Shown here piece after piece: positions 26,961 through 36,460 of a stretch of DNA of 64,000 bases. The first letter of the stretch is position 1. Each line of letters begins with the position of its first letter. Below the pieces are notes generated by a model. The model was not told the DNA's origin. It searched no databases and was given only the letters and a program-made list of their open reading frames with translations. The stretch comes from Sphingobacterium paucimobilis HER1398. GTDB lineage: Bacteria; Bacteroidota; Bacteroidia; Sphingobacteriales; Sphingobacteriaceae. The position numbers and the translations under genes are program-made. The DNA is taken from positions 124,001-188,000 of the forward strand of contig NZ_ATDL01000021.1 in the NCBI RefSeq assembly GCF_000416985.1. The letters run 5' to 3'.

Positions 26961-27050
26961 AACCTAATCCAACTTCTTAACACCATCACTGCATAATTTC
27001 CATAACTCGATAACTTGTTAACACAATCACTCGTTAACATGATAACTTAC
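26961..27050. repeat. Array of short TAAC repeats
   Basis: Five ATAAC/TTAAC units at 8-base multiples between 27002 and 27046, plus two ATCACT blocks (ACCATCACT and ACAATCACT). The same kind of array flanks the four-helix-bundle gene near 56 kb. No gene is seen in the 26882-27195 gap. Confidence 0.6.
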
Positions 27051-27152
27051 CTCCCTACCGAAAGAATTCCCAAAGATCGGCTCCAAAGGCATCCGAATGT
27101 AAACATTTTCTTCTTTTGTGAGCGCTTCTTTTTATTTCATTCATATTAATGA

Positions 27153-27160
27153 TAACTTTG
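27153..27160 (+). promoter_or_regulatory. Candidate -7 promoter element of sdaA
   Basis: TAACTTTG; predicted leader about 29 bases. Confidence 0.5.
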
Positions 27161-27195
27161 AACCTGATTTATAAAATAGACTTAAGTTATCGGTA

Positions 27196-28623
27196 ATGGC
27201 ACAAGAGCAAATTTCTGTATTTGATATGTTTAAAATAGGTATCGGCCCTTCGAGTTCGCATACCTTGGGCCCCTGGAGGGCGGCGCAGCGTTTTGTACAG
27301 AAACTTGTAGATACCGCTGTTTTTGAAAGCGTGCAACAGGTCAATATCCTTCTGTATGGCTCTCTAGCCAAGACAGGGGTGGGGCATGGTACAGATATTG
27401 CCGTTTTGTTGGGCCTCAGTGGGGATGATCCTGTGACTTTTGATGTATCACAGGTGATGCCTAAAGTAGAGCATATAAAAACTGCTGGAAAGCTAGTTTT
27501 GGGTGGCAGCCATCAAATAGATTTTAGTTACGAAGAGCAGCTTCTTTTCCTATTTGACCAGAGCTTGCCATTTCACCCCAATGCGGTGACCTTCCAAGCC
27601 TTTTTGGCGGATAGTAAGGCTATTTCTGAAACCTATTATTCTATAGGTGGAGGCTTTGTCGTGCAAGAAAATGATTCCGAAACCGTGCTTTCCGAAGTTG
27701 ATCTCGCTTTTCCGGTTGATACTGCGCAACAATTGATGAGTGCCTGTATGCGCACAGGATTGAAGATTTCGGAGATCGTATTGGAAAATGAGTGTGCTTG
27801 GCGTCCGGAGTCGGAAACCAAAGACGGTATTTTACGTATTTTCCAGACTATAAAAGAATGTATTTATAAGGGCTGTCATACCGATGGCGTCTTGCCAGGA
27901 GGATTGCATGTCGAACGTCGTGCCGCTAAGATGAACAAGCGCATGCTCAAAGGACGTGAATATAAAGATTATGACACATGGATTGACGCTATTCGTCAAG
28001 GTGGACGTGACTTTGGTTATATCCTAGACTGTGTGAGTTGTTTTGCACTCGCGGTCAACGAGGAGAATGCGTCTTTCGGACGTGTTGTTACTGCGCCGAC
28101 CAATGGGGCAGCAGGGGTTATACCGGCTGTACTCCAGTATTACATCACTTTTCACGATGCCTATGAGGACGATAAGGTGATACAGTTCGTAGCGGCAGCG
28201 TCAGAGATAGGATCTATTTTTAAGAAAAATGCGACTATTTCAGCAGCTATGGGAGGCTGCCAGGCCGAGATCGGCGTATCTTCAGCTATGGCCGCAGGCG
28301 CGCTGACGGAGTGTTTGGGAGGATCCCAGCGACAAGCATTGATGGCTGCAGAAATCGCTATGGAGCATCATTTGGGACTTACCTGCGATCCGATCGGCGG
28401 ATTGGTACAGATACCATGCATCGAACGTAATACCATGGGGGCGATTAAAGCTATTACAGCAGCTCAATTGGCGTTACAATCCAACCCCGATAAAGCAAAA
28501 GTTAGTCTAGATGCGGTAGTGTCTGCAATGTGGGAGACTGCTCAGGATATGAATGTCAAATACAAAGAAACAGCCGATGGCGGTCTAGCGGTAAAAGTAC
28601 CGTTGAGCTTACCGGAGTGTTAA
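27196..28623 (+). CDS. sdaA: L-serine ammonia-lyase (iron-sulfur type)
   Basis: Single-chain L-serine dehydratase, 475 residues, converting serine to pyruvate and ammonia with a 4Fe-4S cluster. N-terminal beta domain opens ISVFDMFKIGIGPSSSHTLGPWRAA; the alpha domain has VTAPTNGAAGVIPAVL and the cluster cysteines in GGCQAEIGVSSAM and CDPIGGLVQIPCIERN. Full length, own promoter and terminator. Threonine dehydrogenase elsewhere in the window feeds related amino acid pools, but no operon link exists. Confidence 0.95.
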   Translation: MAQEQISVFDMFKIGIGPSSSHTLGPWRAAQRFVQKLVDTAVFESVQQVNILLYGSLAKTGVGHGTDIAVLLGLSGDDPVTFDVSQVMPKVEHIKTAGKLVLGGSHQIDFSYEEQLLFLFDQSLPFHPNAVTFQAFLADSKAISETYYSIGGGFVVQENDSETVLSEVDLAFPVDTAQQLMSACMRTGLKISEIVLENECAWRPESETKDGILRIFQTIKECIYKGCHTDGVLPGGLHVERRAAKMNKRMLKGREYKDYDTWIDAIRQGGRDFGYILDCVSCFALAVNEENASFGRVVTAPTNGAAGVIPAVLQYYITFHDAYEDDKVIQFVAAASEIGSIFKKNATISAAMGGCQAEIGVSSAMAAGALTECLGGSQRQALMAAEIAMEHHLGLTCDPIGGLVQIPCIERNTMGAIKAITAAQLALQSNPDKAKVSLDAVVSAMWETAQDMNVKYKETADGGLAVKVPLSLPEC

Positions 28624-28636
28624 TATAAGAGGTTCA

Positions 28637-28667
28637 AAAGCCTTAGCCTAACAAGCTAAGGCTTTTT
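28637..28667 (+). terminator. Terminator of sdaA
   Basis: AAAGCCTTAGC / GCTAAGGCTTT stem followed by a T-run. Confidence 0.88.
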
Positions 28668-28684
28668 TCTTTACTTTTGCAACT

Positions 28685-28885
28685 ATGAAATACTCATGTT
28701 TAGCGAAACACAAACACCCATGAGTATTCCGTATGGCCATTAAAGAAAAAATTAAATACATATGAAATATCTATGTAGCAGAACTGCACAAACACTACTG
28801 ATGTAATTTGGATATTCCATATGACAGATAAAAGACAAACCGAGCTTGCGAGCTCATCGAAGATAATTAAATACATATGAAATAT
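28685..28885 (+). repeat. Degenerate tandem duplication of the 5' end of the MBL-fold gene
   Basis: ATTAAATACATATGAAATAT occurs at 28751-28770 and, across the start codon of the next gene, at 28866-28885. An older copy starts at 28685 (ATGAAATACTCATG). Each of the two upstream copies reads M-K-Y then stops after 12 and 14 codons, and each ends with ATTCCRTATG before the next. Internal inverted repeats (ATACTCATG/CATGAGTAT) are present. Confidence 0.75.
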
Positions 28886-29698
28886 GCCGCAATAGCTTCA
28901 GGGTCGAACGGGAACTGCTACTATGTAGCCAAGGGAGAGGATGTTGTATTGGTTGATATAGGAATCAATACCAAGCATGTGGAACTGCGTATGGCCAAGT
29001 TGGGCTTATCTCCTGCTGGGATCAAAGCTATTTTCATTACCCACGAACATGGTGACCATATCCGGGGACTCTCGGTATTCTGTAAGCGGTATCAAATACC
29101 AGTCTATCTGACAGAAGGAACATACAAAGGGACCAAGCTCAGGTTGCCAGAGCATTTAGTGCATATCATCAATGCCGATGCGCGAACCGCCGTCGGAGAT
29201 CTGACAGTAATCGGTATTCCCAAGTATCACGATGCCAAAGAGCCTTGTAGCTTTGTGATTACCGATGGTATGACCAATGTGTCCATTTTAACTGACTTAG
29301 GGCGAGGTTGTGACAATGTGAAGCATGTCATACAGCACTCGGATGTATTGTTGTTGGAGTCCAACTATGACGAGGAGATGTTGCGTACAGGGCGTTATTC
29401 TTATTACCTCAAAAATAGGATCAGCTCCGGTTGGGGCCATATATCCAATAGAGAAGCACTGGAGTTACTGTTAGAGAACAGAAGCCCACGACTCCGGCAC
29501 CTTATCCTGGGGCATCTGTCCGGCGAGAATAATACCGTGGATATCGTTGAACAGACCTTTGCACCACATTGTGAAGAAATTGAACTATCCATTGCGTTAC
29601 GGACAGAAGAAACACCGCTGTACGAATACGTGCCGGCCATGCAGACTATATCCAGGTTTGTGTATGTAGAACAGCAGATAACGTTGACACAGTTTTAA
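28877..29698 (+). CDS. MBL-fold metallo-hydrolase (YycJ/WalJ-like)
   Basis: 273 residues. The metallo-beta-lactamase motif IFITHEHGDHIRGL (HxHxDH, about residues 53-66) binds two metals; the N-terminus MKYAAIASGSNGNCYYV and later SILTDLGRG, LLLESNYDEEML, LILGHLSGENN are typical of the YycJ/WalJ group, which are predicted phosphodiesterases or 5'-3' exonucleases. Full length. The start codon is the third copy of a duplicated upstream block, which I read as the functional one because only this frame continues. Confidence 0.88.
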   Translation: MKYAAIASGSNGNCYYVAKGEDVVLVDIGINTKHVELRMAKLGLSPAGIKAIFITHEHGDHIRGLSVFCKRYQIPVYLTEGTYKGTKLRLPEHLVHIINADARTAVGDLTVIGIPKYHDAKEPCSFVITDGMTNVSILTDLGRGCDNVKHVIQHSDVLLLESNYDEEMLRTGRYSYYLKNRISSGWGHISNREALELLLENRSPRLRHLILGHLSGENNTVDIVEQTFAPHCEEIELSIALRTEETPLYEYVPAMQTISRFVYVEQQITLTQF

Positions 29699-29717
29699 AA
29701 AAGTCCCCAATAAGTTT

Positions 29718-29725
29718 TAACTTTG
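29718..29725 (+). promoter_or_regulatory. Candidate -7 promoter element of the ClC-sigma operon
   Basis: TAACTTTG; it includes the TTG that could be read as a start at 29723, which argues for the ATG at 29747 instead (leader about 15 bases). Confidence 0.55.
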
Positions 29726-29746
29726 CACGGTCATTTTCAACGCAAT

Positions 29747-31063
29747 ATGTTAAAACAACAAACATTTCGGAAGCGTGTCATTCGTTACAACTATTTCAAG
29801 CTTTTTCTTTCCGTCGTCCTTGTTAGTCTAATATCCTGTATATTGGCTTTTAGTCTAAAGCATCTGACCGAGTTTTTTCAACACTATATCTATCATTATA
29901 TTCAGGGGCAACAGGCCGCTCTATTTATTCTGTTGCCGTCAATCGGGATTACAAGCATCTACTTTCTGCGTAAGTATGTGTTTCAGAATCGTAAGAACAA
30001 AGGAATTAAGGAGATCTATACCACGTTAGAAACGCGAAAAGATCACCTGCCGTTCTTTAAGATTCCGTCTCATTTTATCAATGGTTTTTTAACCGTCATC
30101 TTTGGTGGATCGACCGGAGTGGAGGTATCTACGGTGGTCGCTACTGCGACAGTAGGCAATCAGGCCTATAAGCGGATACATTCAGCTTGGGCGTTTAAGA
30201 CCGAACTGATTTGTGCTGCGGTTACGGCCGGTGTTACCGTACTGTTTGGAAGTGGCATAGGTGGTCTGCTCTTTGCTTTTGAAGTGATCGCACGCCGGTT
30301 CAGCAAAACACTTTTATTCAGTGGTATGGTGTCGATGATTTTAGCCTATGCATTTGTCTATTTTTTTGATGGTAAGCCGATCTTACCTTTTGAGGTGACA
30401 CATTGGAACTTATCAGCCTTGCCTTATATATTTCTGTTGGCGATATTGGGAGGGATTTTAGCGCTGTATTTTACCAAGTTGGTCATCTATGCCAAGCACT
30501 ATTTTGGGACGATCAAAAGCAATTTTATCCGGGTCAATCTGGGGGCGATAACGGTAGGTGCTTTAATATTCTTCCTGCCTCAGCTCTATGGCGACAGCTA
30601 TGTTGGGTTGCATGAATTGCTCACCTTGGGGCAGCTCTATCCGATGAGCCAACTGACATGGCTGCCTTTGATGCTGTTGCTATTTCTTAAGCCACTGGCC
30701 GCATCATTGACACTGGGTGTTGGTGGAGACGGCGGGGTCTTTGCACCGAGTATCGTTGCGGGAGCCTTCTTGGGGATGTTATTTGCCCAGCTGTGCAACC
30801 ATTGGTTCGGTACAGAGTTAATCCTGCTTAATTTTGCACTGTTTGGTGCTGTGGCGATGCTTTCTGCCGCTATACATGCACCGTTTGCGGCTTTGTTTAT
30901 CATCATGAGTGTAGTACCTAATGGTATTCAGTTGTTTATCCCTTTATTGATCGCCAGTTTTATTGCTAAAGTCTTTGCCAAATGGGTATACCCCTATAAT
31001 GTGTATACCTATAAAGAGGAACATTCCTTATCTTTACCTACTGGATTTCCTCTGAAGCAATGA
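29747..31063 (+). CDS. ClC-family chloride channel/transporter
   Basis: About 438 residues with some ten hydrophobic segments. ClC signatures: FGGSTGVEVSTVVATAT (in place of the usual GxxGPE filter region), FGSGIGGLLFAFEVIAR, LGVGGDGGVFAPSIVAGAFLGM and AIHAPFAALFIIMSV. No C-terminal CBS domains. Its stop codon overlaps the ATG of the ECF sigma gene by four bases, linking it to uptake locus I. Ion specificity cannot be stated, and Glu in the GVE motif may be the gating glutamate. Confidence 0.92.
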   Translation: MLKQQTFRKRVIRYNYFKLFLSVVLVSLISCILAFSLKHLTEFFQHYIYHYIQGQQAALFILLPSIGITSIYFLRKYVFQNRKNKGIKEIYTTLETRKDHLPFFKIPSHFINGFLTVIFGGSTGVEVSTVVATATVGNQAYKRIHSAWAFKTELICAAVTAGVTVLFGSGIGGLLFAFEVIARRFSKTLLFSGMVSMILAYAFVYFFDGKPILPFEVTHWNLSALPYIFLLAILGGILALYFTKLVIYAKHYFGTIKSNFIRVNLGAITVGALIFFLPQLYGDSYVGLHELLTLGQLYPMSQLTWLPLMLLLFLKPLAASLTLGVGGDGGVFAPSIVAGAFLGMLFAQLCNHWFGTELILLNFALFGAVAMLSAAIHAPFAALFIIMSVVPNGIQLFIPLLIASFIAKVFAKWVYPYNVYTYKEEHSLSLPTGFPLKQ

Positions 31064-31611
31064 AAACCTATAGCGGATATAGCGACGAATACCTGTTCTC
31101 CTTGGTTCAAAATGGAGATAATGTCGCTTTTGATGTGCTTTACGAACGCTTTTTTCCTTTATTATATGTACACGCCCTTCGCAAGTTAGACGATGCACAG
31201 GAAGCCAAGGATCTGGTACAGGATACATTTACAGCTTTATATCAGAAAAGAGAGATCATTGGAGAGTTACAGAATTTTTCCGGATACCTATATGTCTCGT
31301 TAAAGAACAACATTCTAAATTTCTTAGAAAAGAAAAATGTACGTAGCAGCTATTTAGAAACTTTGGATCAGCAGCAAAGCTACAGCTCCGTTGAGGGGTA
31401 TGTGTTTGAAAAAGAGTTGAAAGCGCAGATCGAGGAGGGAATAGACCTTCTTCCCGAGAAGATGCGACTGGTGTTTGAGCTGAGTCGATTTGAGCATCTC
31501 AGCCATAAGGAAATAGGTGAACAGCTTAATATCTCCGATAAAACTGTAAAAAGACAGATTGTTAATGCCTTGAAAATCATACGATCCAAAATAAATTTAC
31601 TTTTTTTCTAA
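31060..31611 (+). CDS. ECF RNA polymerase sigma factor (FecI type), locus I
   Basis: 183 residues: region 2 with DAQEAKDLVQDTFTAL and region 4 HTH with LSHKEIGEQLNISDKTVKRQIVNALKIIRSKI. Begins by ATGA overlap with the ClC gene. Followed by a FecR anti-sigma and SusC with an STN domain, the usual trans-envelope signalling set: substrate-loaded SusC signals FecR, which frees sigma to transcribe the SusC-SusD operon. Confidence 0.93.
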   Translation: MKTYSGYSDEYLFSLVQNGDNVAFDVLYERFFPLLYVHALRKLDDAQEAKDLVQDTFTALYQKREIIGELQNFSGYLYVSLKNNILNFLEKKNVRSSYLETLDQQQSYSSVEGYVFEKELKAQIEEGIDLLPEKMRLVFELSRFEHLSHKEIGEQLNISDKTVKRQIVNALKIIRSKINLLFF

Positions 31612-31640
31612 AAATATCTACACCCCTTGTCCGAGCTACC

Positions 31641-31659
31641 TGTCTTATCTCAAAAGACA
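31641..31659. promoter_or_regulatory. Small hairpin just before the FecR start, locus I
   Basis: TGTCTT, seven bases, AAGACA; ends 4 bases before ATG 31664 and could influence FecR translation. No T-run, so not a classical terminator. Confidence 0.35.
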
Positions 31660-31663
31660 AGTT

Positions 31664-32770
31664 ATGGACCACAACTTCCAAGATTTACTAAAGCGATATA
31701 ACGAGGGCAATGTCTCTGAAGAGGAGAGAGAACAAGTCGAACGTTGGTACCTGGCTGTTGGAGAAAAGCCTAAGTCAATCCATCAAGATATTTTACAGGA
31801 CCATTATACGCAGGGACGCGAAGAGATAAAGCAGTTGTACAAGGTTCGGAAGCTAACCCCTGTGTGGAAGCAGATTGCCGCCGCCGCTGCAGTATTGACA
31901 CTTATAGTTGGTGTTTACCTTATGAGGACTACCACTCAAGACGCACAGCAGCAATTAGTTTCCCTAGACAGCATTCTGCCTGGAGAGGAGACAGCTGTTC
32001 TGCGGACAGATAATGGGCAGGAAGTCGATTTGAAGGCTATGCTTGTTGGTGCTAGACTCAACAAAGGAGGAATGGAGATTATTAAGCTGGCTACAGGAGG
32101 AATACAGATTCGACAGTTAGAAAATGGAGGCGAGAGTGTCGAACCTAGTGTGATAAAGACCCCTAAAGGAGGTGAGTTTGAGGTCACTTTGCCGGATGGC
32201 TCTTTGGTAAAGCTGAATGCTGATTCGGAGTTGAAATTATTGGCCGGCTACAATAAAAATGAGAGAAACGTTGATCTTTTGGGTGAAGCCTTTTTTGATG
32301 TGCAAAAATCAAGTAAACCTTTTGTTGTGGGTACAGCGAAGCAAAAAGTAACCGTGTTGGGGACACAATTTAACATTAAAGCTTATCCGATCGAGTCGGA
32401 AACCACAACCAAATTATTGCGCGGAAGTGTGAAGGTGAGCAATAAAGAAACAGGTAAGGAGATTATGATGAAGCCAGGAGATCAAGTCGTCAACAAAGGA
32501 AATGAACTGCTGCTGACATCAAGAGAGACACAGCAGGTCGATTGGGTGAATAAAGAATTCGTGTTCAATGAAAAACCTGCTGAGGAACTGATGAATGATA
32601 TTGGGCGATGGTACAATCTAGAGGTAGAGTTTGAGCGTGAAGACCTAAAAGAGAAACGTTTTACAGGAAGTATCCCCCGATATTCAACATTCACTAAGGT
32701 TATAGCGGTATTAGAGGCTACAGATGTTTTAAGCTTTAAAATCGAAGGAAGAAAAATAATTATTAAATAA
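31664..32770 (+). CDS. FecR-family anti-sigma factor, locus I
   Basis: 368 residues: N-terminal cytoplasmic anti-sigma part, one membrane segment near residues 68-87 (WKQIAAAAAVLTLIVGVYLM), periplasmic FecR domain (IKTPKGGEFEVTLPDGSLVKLN... RNVDLLGEAFFDVQ... FVVGTAKQKVTVLGTQFNIKAY) and the C-terminal DUF4974/STN-like end (FVFNEKPAEELMNDIGRWYNLEVEFE). Partner of the sigma factor and SusC on either side. Confidence 0.93.
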   Translation: MDHNFQDLLKRYNEGNVSEEEREQVERWYLAVGEKPKSIHQDILQDHYTQGREEIKQLYKVRKLTPVWKQIAAAAAVLTLIVGVYLMRTTTQDAQQQLVSLDSILPGEETAVLRTDNGQEVDLKAMLVGARLNKGGMEIIKLATGGIQIRQLENGGESVEPSVIKTPKGGEFEVTLPDGSLVKLNADSELKLLAGYNKNERNVDLLGEAFFDVQKSSKPFVVGTAKQKVTVLGTQFNIKAYPIESETTTKLLRGSVKVSNKETGKEIMMKPGDQVVNKGNELLLTSRETQQVDWVNKEFVFNEKPAEELMNDIGRWYNLEVEFEREDLKEKRFTGSIPRYSTFTKVIAVLEATDVLSFKIEGRKIIIK

Positions 32771-32800
32771 CAATAAACTAACCATTGATAGACAAAAGAA

Positions 32801-32832
32801 GAGGCCAAATATGCTCGAACATATCTGACCTC
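32801..32832. promoter_or_regulatory. Imperfect inverted repeat between fecR and susC, locus I
   Basis: GAGGCCAAATATG pairs with CATATCTGACCTC around CTCGAA. No T-run follows; it may be an mRNA structure that sets the ratio of FecR to SusC, or an operator. No TAnnTTTG promoter is seen before SusC. Confidence 0.4.
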
Positions 32833-32896
32833 GATGGCTGTCAATATTTAATACTATGTCGTGAGAACTAAATAACTAACAAAACCAATCAAATTT

Positions 32897-35800
32897 ATGA
32901 ATTACAAAAGAGGAATACTAATGAAAATCCATTTAGTATGTGTCCTTATTGGAGCTGCACTTTTGCAGACTAAGGCTGCTGTGTATGGACAGTTGATCAA
33001 TGTTAGCGCCAAGAATATATCATTTAAGGAGCTGATTCAGAAAATTGAACGACAGTCTAGTTATAGATTCGTTTATGAAGACGAACTCATACGCTCCATG
33101 CGGGCTCAAGATGTCAGTTTTGAGCAGAAGGACGTTCGAGAAGTGCTGAGCACATCGATCGGAGATTTACCTATCCAATACGAGATAATCGATAATACCA
33201 TCATTCTGAAAAAAGGAGCTAACCAACAGCAAACCAAAGAAATCGTCGGGTTTGTGTTTGATAAAGAAGGTGCGCCTGTTCATAATGCTACAGTACGTGT
33301 GAAAGGCACATTTCGGGCTTCTGCTACCAATGCGCAGGGGCGATTTGCTATCGGCGTGCTTCCGGGGGACAAATATATCGAAATCTCCATGTTGGGGTAT
33401 CACACCAAAGAGTTGAGTGTCAGTAGTAATCTGTCGCATGTCGTTCTTGATGCCGTACAATACGCATTGGACGAATCGGTTGTTACTGTACAGACAGGTT
33501 ACCGCGCATTGACCGATGCTCAATTGACAGGGGCCGTCGCTAATATTAACCGGGAGGATTATGATCAGCGTGTTGCCGTATCAGGCAATTTCTTGGAGAA
33601 CCTCGAAGGTAAGTTAGCTGGGTTGGTTTACAATCCCCAGTCCAATGACCTTTCCATCCGTGGCGTGTCGACCTTCGATGCGGTGCGTAAGCCATTGATC
33701 GTATTGGATGGATTTCCGACAGAAATCGATATACAGAACATCAATCCAAATGATATTGTGTCGGTCAACGTGCTGAAAGATGCTGCTGCAGCTTCCATCT
33801 ACGGTTCACGAGCTTCCAATGGGGTTATCGTTATCGAAACCAAACGGGGTAAAATGGGCGTAACAAAATTCAATCTACGTGCTACAACAGCCATACAGCC
33901 ACGTCCGGACTTTGGCTACATGAACTATGCTGGTTCAGGAGCATTGGCATCTATCTTAAAGGACAATCTTTTGATCGACAAAACAGCTGTAAGGACGGAA
34001 TATACCGGAAAGCTAATGGCGTCGACCCCTGTGCATGAGGCGGTATTTGATTTCAAAGAAGGTAAGATTACGCAGACCGAAATGAACGCACAGGTAGCTG
34101 CTTTGGGAGATTTTGATAATCTACAGCAGTACAAAGAACTATTCTATAGGAATGCATTGACCAATCAAATTGATTTTGACCTGAGCGGAGGATCGGATAA
34201 ACATACCTATCTCTTGGGCGCTAACTACCTGGGAGAGTGGGGTGATTATATCGAGACGGATAACAAACGTATTTTGCTAAACTTTGCCTCAACACATAGT
34301 TTAAACCGATTGATGTACCTGGACTTCAAAGGAACCTATCAAAATCGAAAAAGTAACAGTCCTTATCGACGGGTGGGGATCAACGATTTCCAACCCTATG
34401 AAAGATTAGTGGATGAACATGGTGATGCATTACCAGTAATATGGGGCGTAAATACTTTCGGTGGCAGTAGCCGGTTTTCGAGTATCATTTCCGGTAATAA
34501 TGATTTGAACATAGAGAACGGGCTCTATGATCAGTTGTATTACCCCTATGCCGATGTCTTTAGGGCAAACAATAAGACCAATACTTCGGCTGTCCGCTTT
34601 CAGGCGAGATTGAATACCAAGATCACCTCTTGGTTAGACTTTGATTTTGGAGGAGCTTACGAAGATGAACGTAATTTGGTCAGTAGCCTGAAGCAGGAGG
34701 ATTTTTTTGATATGCGACGGTTAATGAATTATAGGGCATCCAAGGCCCCTGTTACTGGACGCCCTATATTTGACCAACTTCCAAAGGGAGACCTGCTATC
34801 GAGAGACAATGAATCTATCAAAAGCTATACCGTACGAGGACAGTTTAATTTTAACTACAGCAGTCCTTCTAAAGACCATCAACTGTCTGGAGTTGTAGGT
34901 TCTGAGATTCGTCGGATCGAAAATAGTAATTACCTGACCTCCGTATTCGGATATGATGGACAGACATTGATATATACGCCTATCGACTTTACGGCATTCA
35001 ATGCCAGCCAAAAGCCTGCTTTCGATACCACATTGCCAAATACTTCGATACCTAGTGTAAGTTACCAAAATTATTTTGGTGAAAATTACGATGACAGACG
35101 TTTTGTATCCTTCTATGGCGATGCGACTTATTTATACAAGAACCGTTACGCATTGACGGGGAGTATCCGTACCGACCAATCCAATTTATTTGGGACGGAT
35201 CCACAATATCGGTACAAACCTTTTTATTCCCTCGGAGCGAATTGGAGTATACATCAGGAGGAGTTTATGAAAGATCTAGATTGGGTTTCATTGTTGAAAA
35301 TCCGTACGGCTTATGGCGTGAATGGAAATACACCAACATCAGCTAATGGCAAATACCTTATTCTCAATTCAGATATAAACTATACTTATTTTCCGTTCGA
35401 AAAATATTACGATGTACTATCACCAGAAAATAGCTCTATGCGTTGGGAGAGAACAGCCACCTACAATGTAGGTTTGGATTTTGCGTTATGGAAATATCGC
35501 TTGTCAGGAAGTTTAGATTACTACCGGAAAAACTCTACTGATGTTATTGGTCTATTGAGCTCAGATCCGACTTCTGGATTCAACTCCTACAATGCTAATA
35601 CGGCGACTATTGTCAATAACGGCTTTGAGATGCAAGTGACATCAGCGAATATCCAACATTCTGGTTTCTCGTGGAAGACACAGCTTACAGGCTCTTTCAA
35701 TTTTAATAATGTGAAAGAGGTAATGACCGCACAGCCTACAGGTATTGAGGCTCAGGTACCTTTGGTATCACAGATTGAATATGTGGCGACTAGGCCTATA

Positions 35801-36460
35801 GGTGCATTGTTTGCCTATAACTATGTAGGACTAAATGAGAAAGGGCAGCCCGAAATTATGGATAAGAACGGCAATCGCCGTATGGTAAGTACTTCGGCGA
35901 GCGGAGGAAATACGGAGATTACTATCGAAGATATGCAGTATATGGGGACTACTGCGCCGAGACATGTGATCGGGTTGAACAACCAGTTTAGTTTAGGACA
36001 GTTTGATCTATCTTTTCTGTTAATGTACTACGGTGGCCATGTCATGCGTACGCAGGCTCCGGATCCTTATGTCACCAATAGATCATTCCTAGAAGAAGGA
36101 TTGAATTATTGGAAGCAGGCTGGTGATGAGGCTACTACGGATATACCTGGATTTATGGTGGTGGGATCACCCAATTATTTTAATACCTATGCGAAGACAG
36201 GGTATACGTATGCCAACAAATTCGTGAAGAAAGCAGATTTTATACGGTTACGGGATATCGTGTTGACCTATCGGCTAAAGGAAGATTTTACAAACAGATT
36301 CAAACTGTCTAATACGATGGTTCGTTTTCAGATTCAAAATCCACTCAAGTATACCTTTAGTGATAATAGTATAGATCCGGATGCCATAAATAGAGCTACC
36401 GGGGCTCGCTCATTGCCGAGGCAGGCGATGTACAGTATTTCTTTATACACTAATTTTTAA
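32897..36460 (+). CDS. SusC/RagA TonB-linked outer-membrane transporter with STN domain, locus I
   Basis: 1187 residues. Signal peptide (…VCVLIGAALLQTKAAVYG), STN signalling domain about residues 35-110 (INVSAKNISFKELIQKIERQSSYRFVYEDELIRS), carboxypeptidase-like domain about 117-190, plug with LSIRGVSTFDAVRKPLIVLDGFPTEIDIQNINPNDIVSVNVLKDAAAASIYGSRASNGVIVIETKRGK, and a 22-strand barrel ending in F. The conserved VVVGYG start of the plug is replaced by VVTVQTGYRAL, a divergent form. Its stop overlaps the SusD ATG by one base. Imports an unknown nutrient as a complex with SusD. Confidence 0.96.
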   Translation: MNYKRGILMKIHLVCVLIGAALLQTKAAVYGQLINVSAKNISFKELIQKIERQSSYRFVYEDELIRSMRAQDVSFEQKDVREVLSTSIGDLPIQYEIIDNTIILKKGANQQQTKEIVGFVFDKEGAPVHNATVRVKGTFRASATNAQGRFAIGVLPGDKYIEISMLGYHTKELSVSSNLSHVVLDAVQYALDESVVTVQTGYRALTDAQLTGAVANINREDYDQRVAVSGNFLENLEGKLAGLVYNPQSNDLSIRGVSTFDAVRKPLIVLDGFPTEIDIQNINPNDIVSVNVLKDAAAASIYGSRASNGVIVIETKRGKMGVTKFNLRATTAIQPRPDFGYMNYAGSGALASILKDNLLIDKTAVRTEYTGKLMASTPVHEAVFDFKEGKITQTEMNAQVAALGDFDNLQQYKELFYRNALTNQIDFDLSGGSDKHTYLLGANYLGEWGDYIETDNKRILLNFASTHSLNRLMYLDFKGTYQNRKSNSPYRRVGINDFQPYERLVDEHGDALPVIWGVNTFGGSSRFSSIISGNNDLNIENGLYDQLYYPYADVFRANNKTNTSAVRFQARLNTKITSWLDFDFGGAYEDERNLVSSLKQEDFFDMRRLMNYRASKAPVTGRPIFDQLPKGDLLSRDNESIKSYTVRGQFNFNYSSPSKDHQLSGVVGSEIRRIENSNYLTSVFGYDGQTLIYTPIDFTAFNASQKPAFDTTLPNTSIPSVSYQNYFGENYDDRRFVSFYGDATYLYKNRYALTGSIRTDQSNLFGTDPQYRYKPFYSLGANWSIHQEEFMKDLDWVSLLKIRTAYGVNGNTPTSANGKYLILNSDINYTYFPFEKYYDVLSPENSSMRWERTATYNVGLDFALWKYRLSGSLDYYRKNSTDVIGLLSSDPTSGFNSYNANTATIVNNGFEMQVTSANIQHSGFSWKTQLTGSFNFNNVKEVMTAQPTGIEAQVPLVSQIEYVATRPIGALFAYNYVGLNEKGQPEIMDKNGNRRMVSTSASGGNTEITIEDMQYMGTTAPRHVIGLNNQFSLGQFDLSFLLMYYGGHVMRTQAPDPYVTNRSFLEEGLNYWKQAGDEATTDIPGFMVVGSPNYFNTYAKTGYTYANKFVKKADFIRLRDIVLTYRLKEDFTNRFKLSNTMVRFQIQNPLKYTFSDNSIDPDAINRATGARSLPRQAMYSISLYTNF

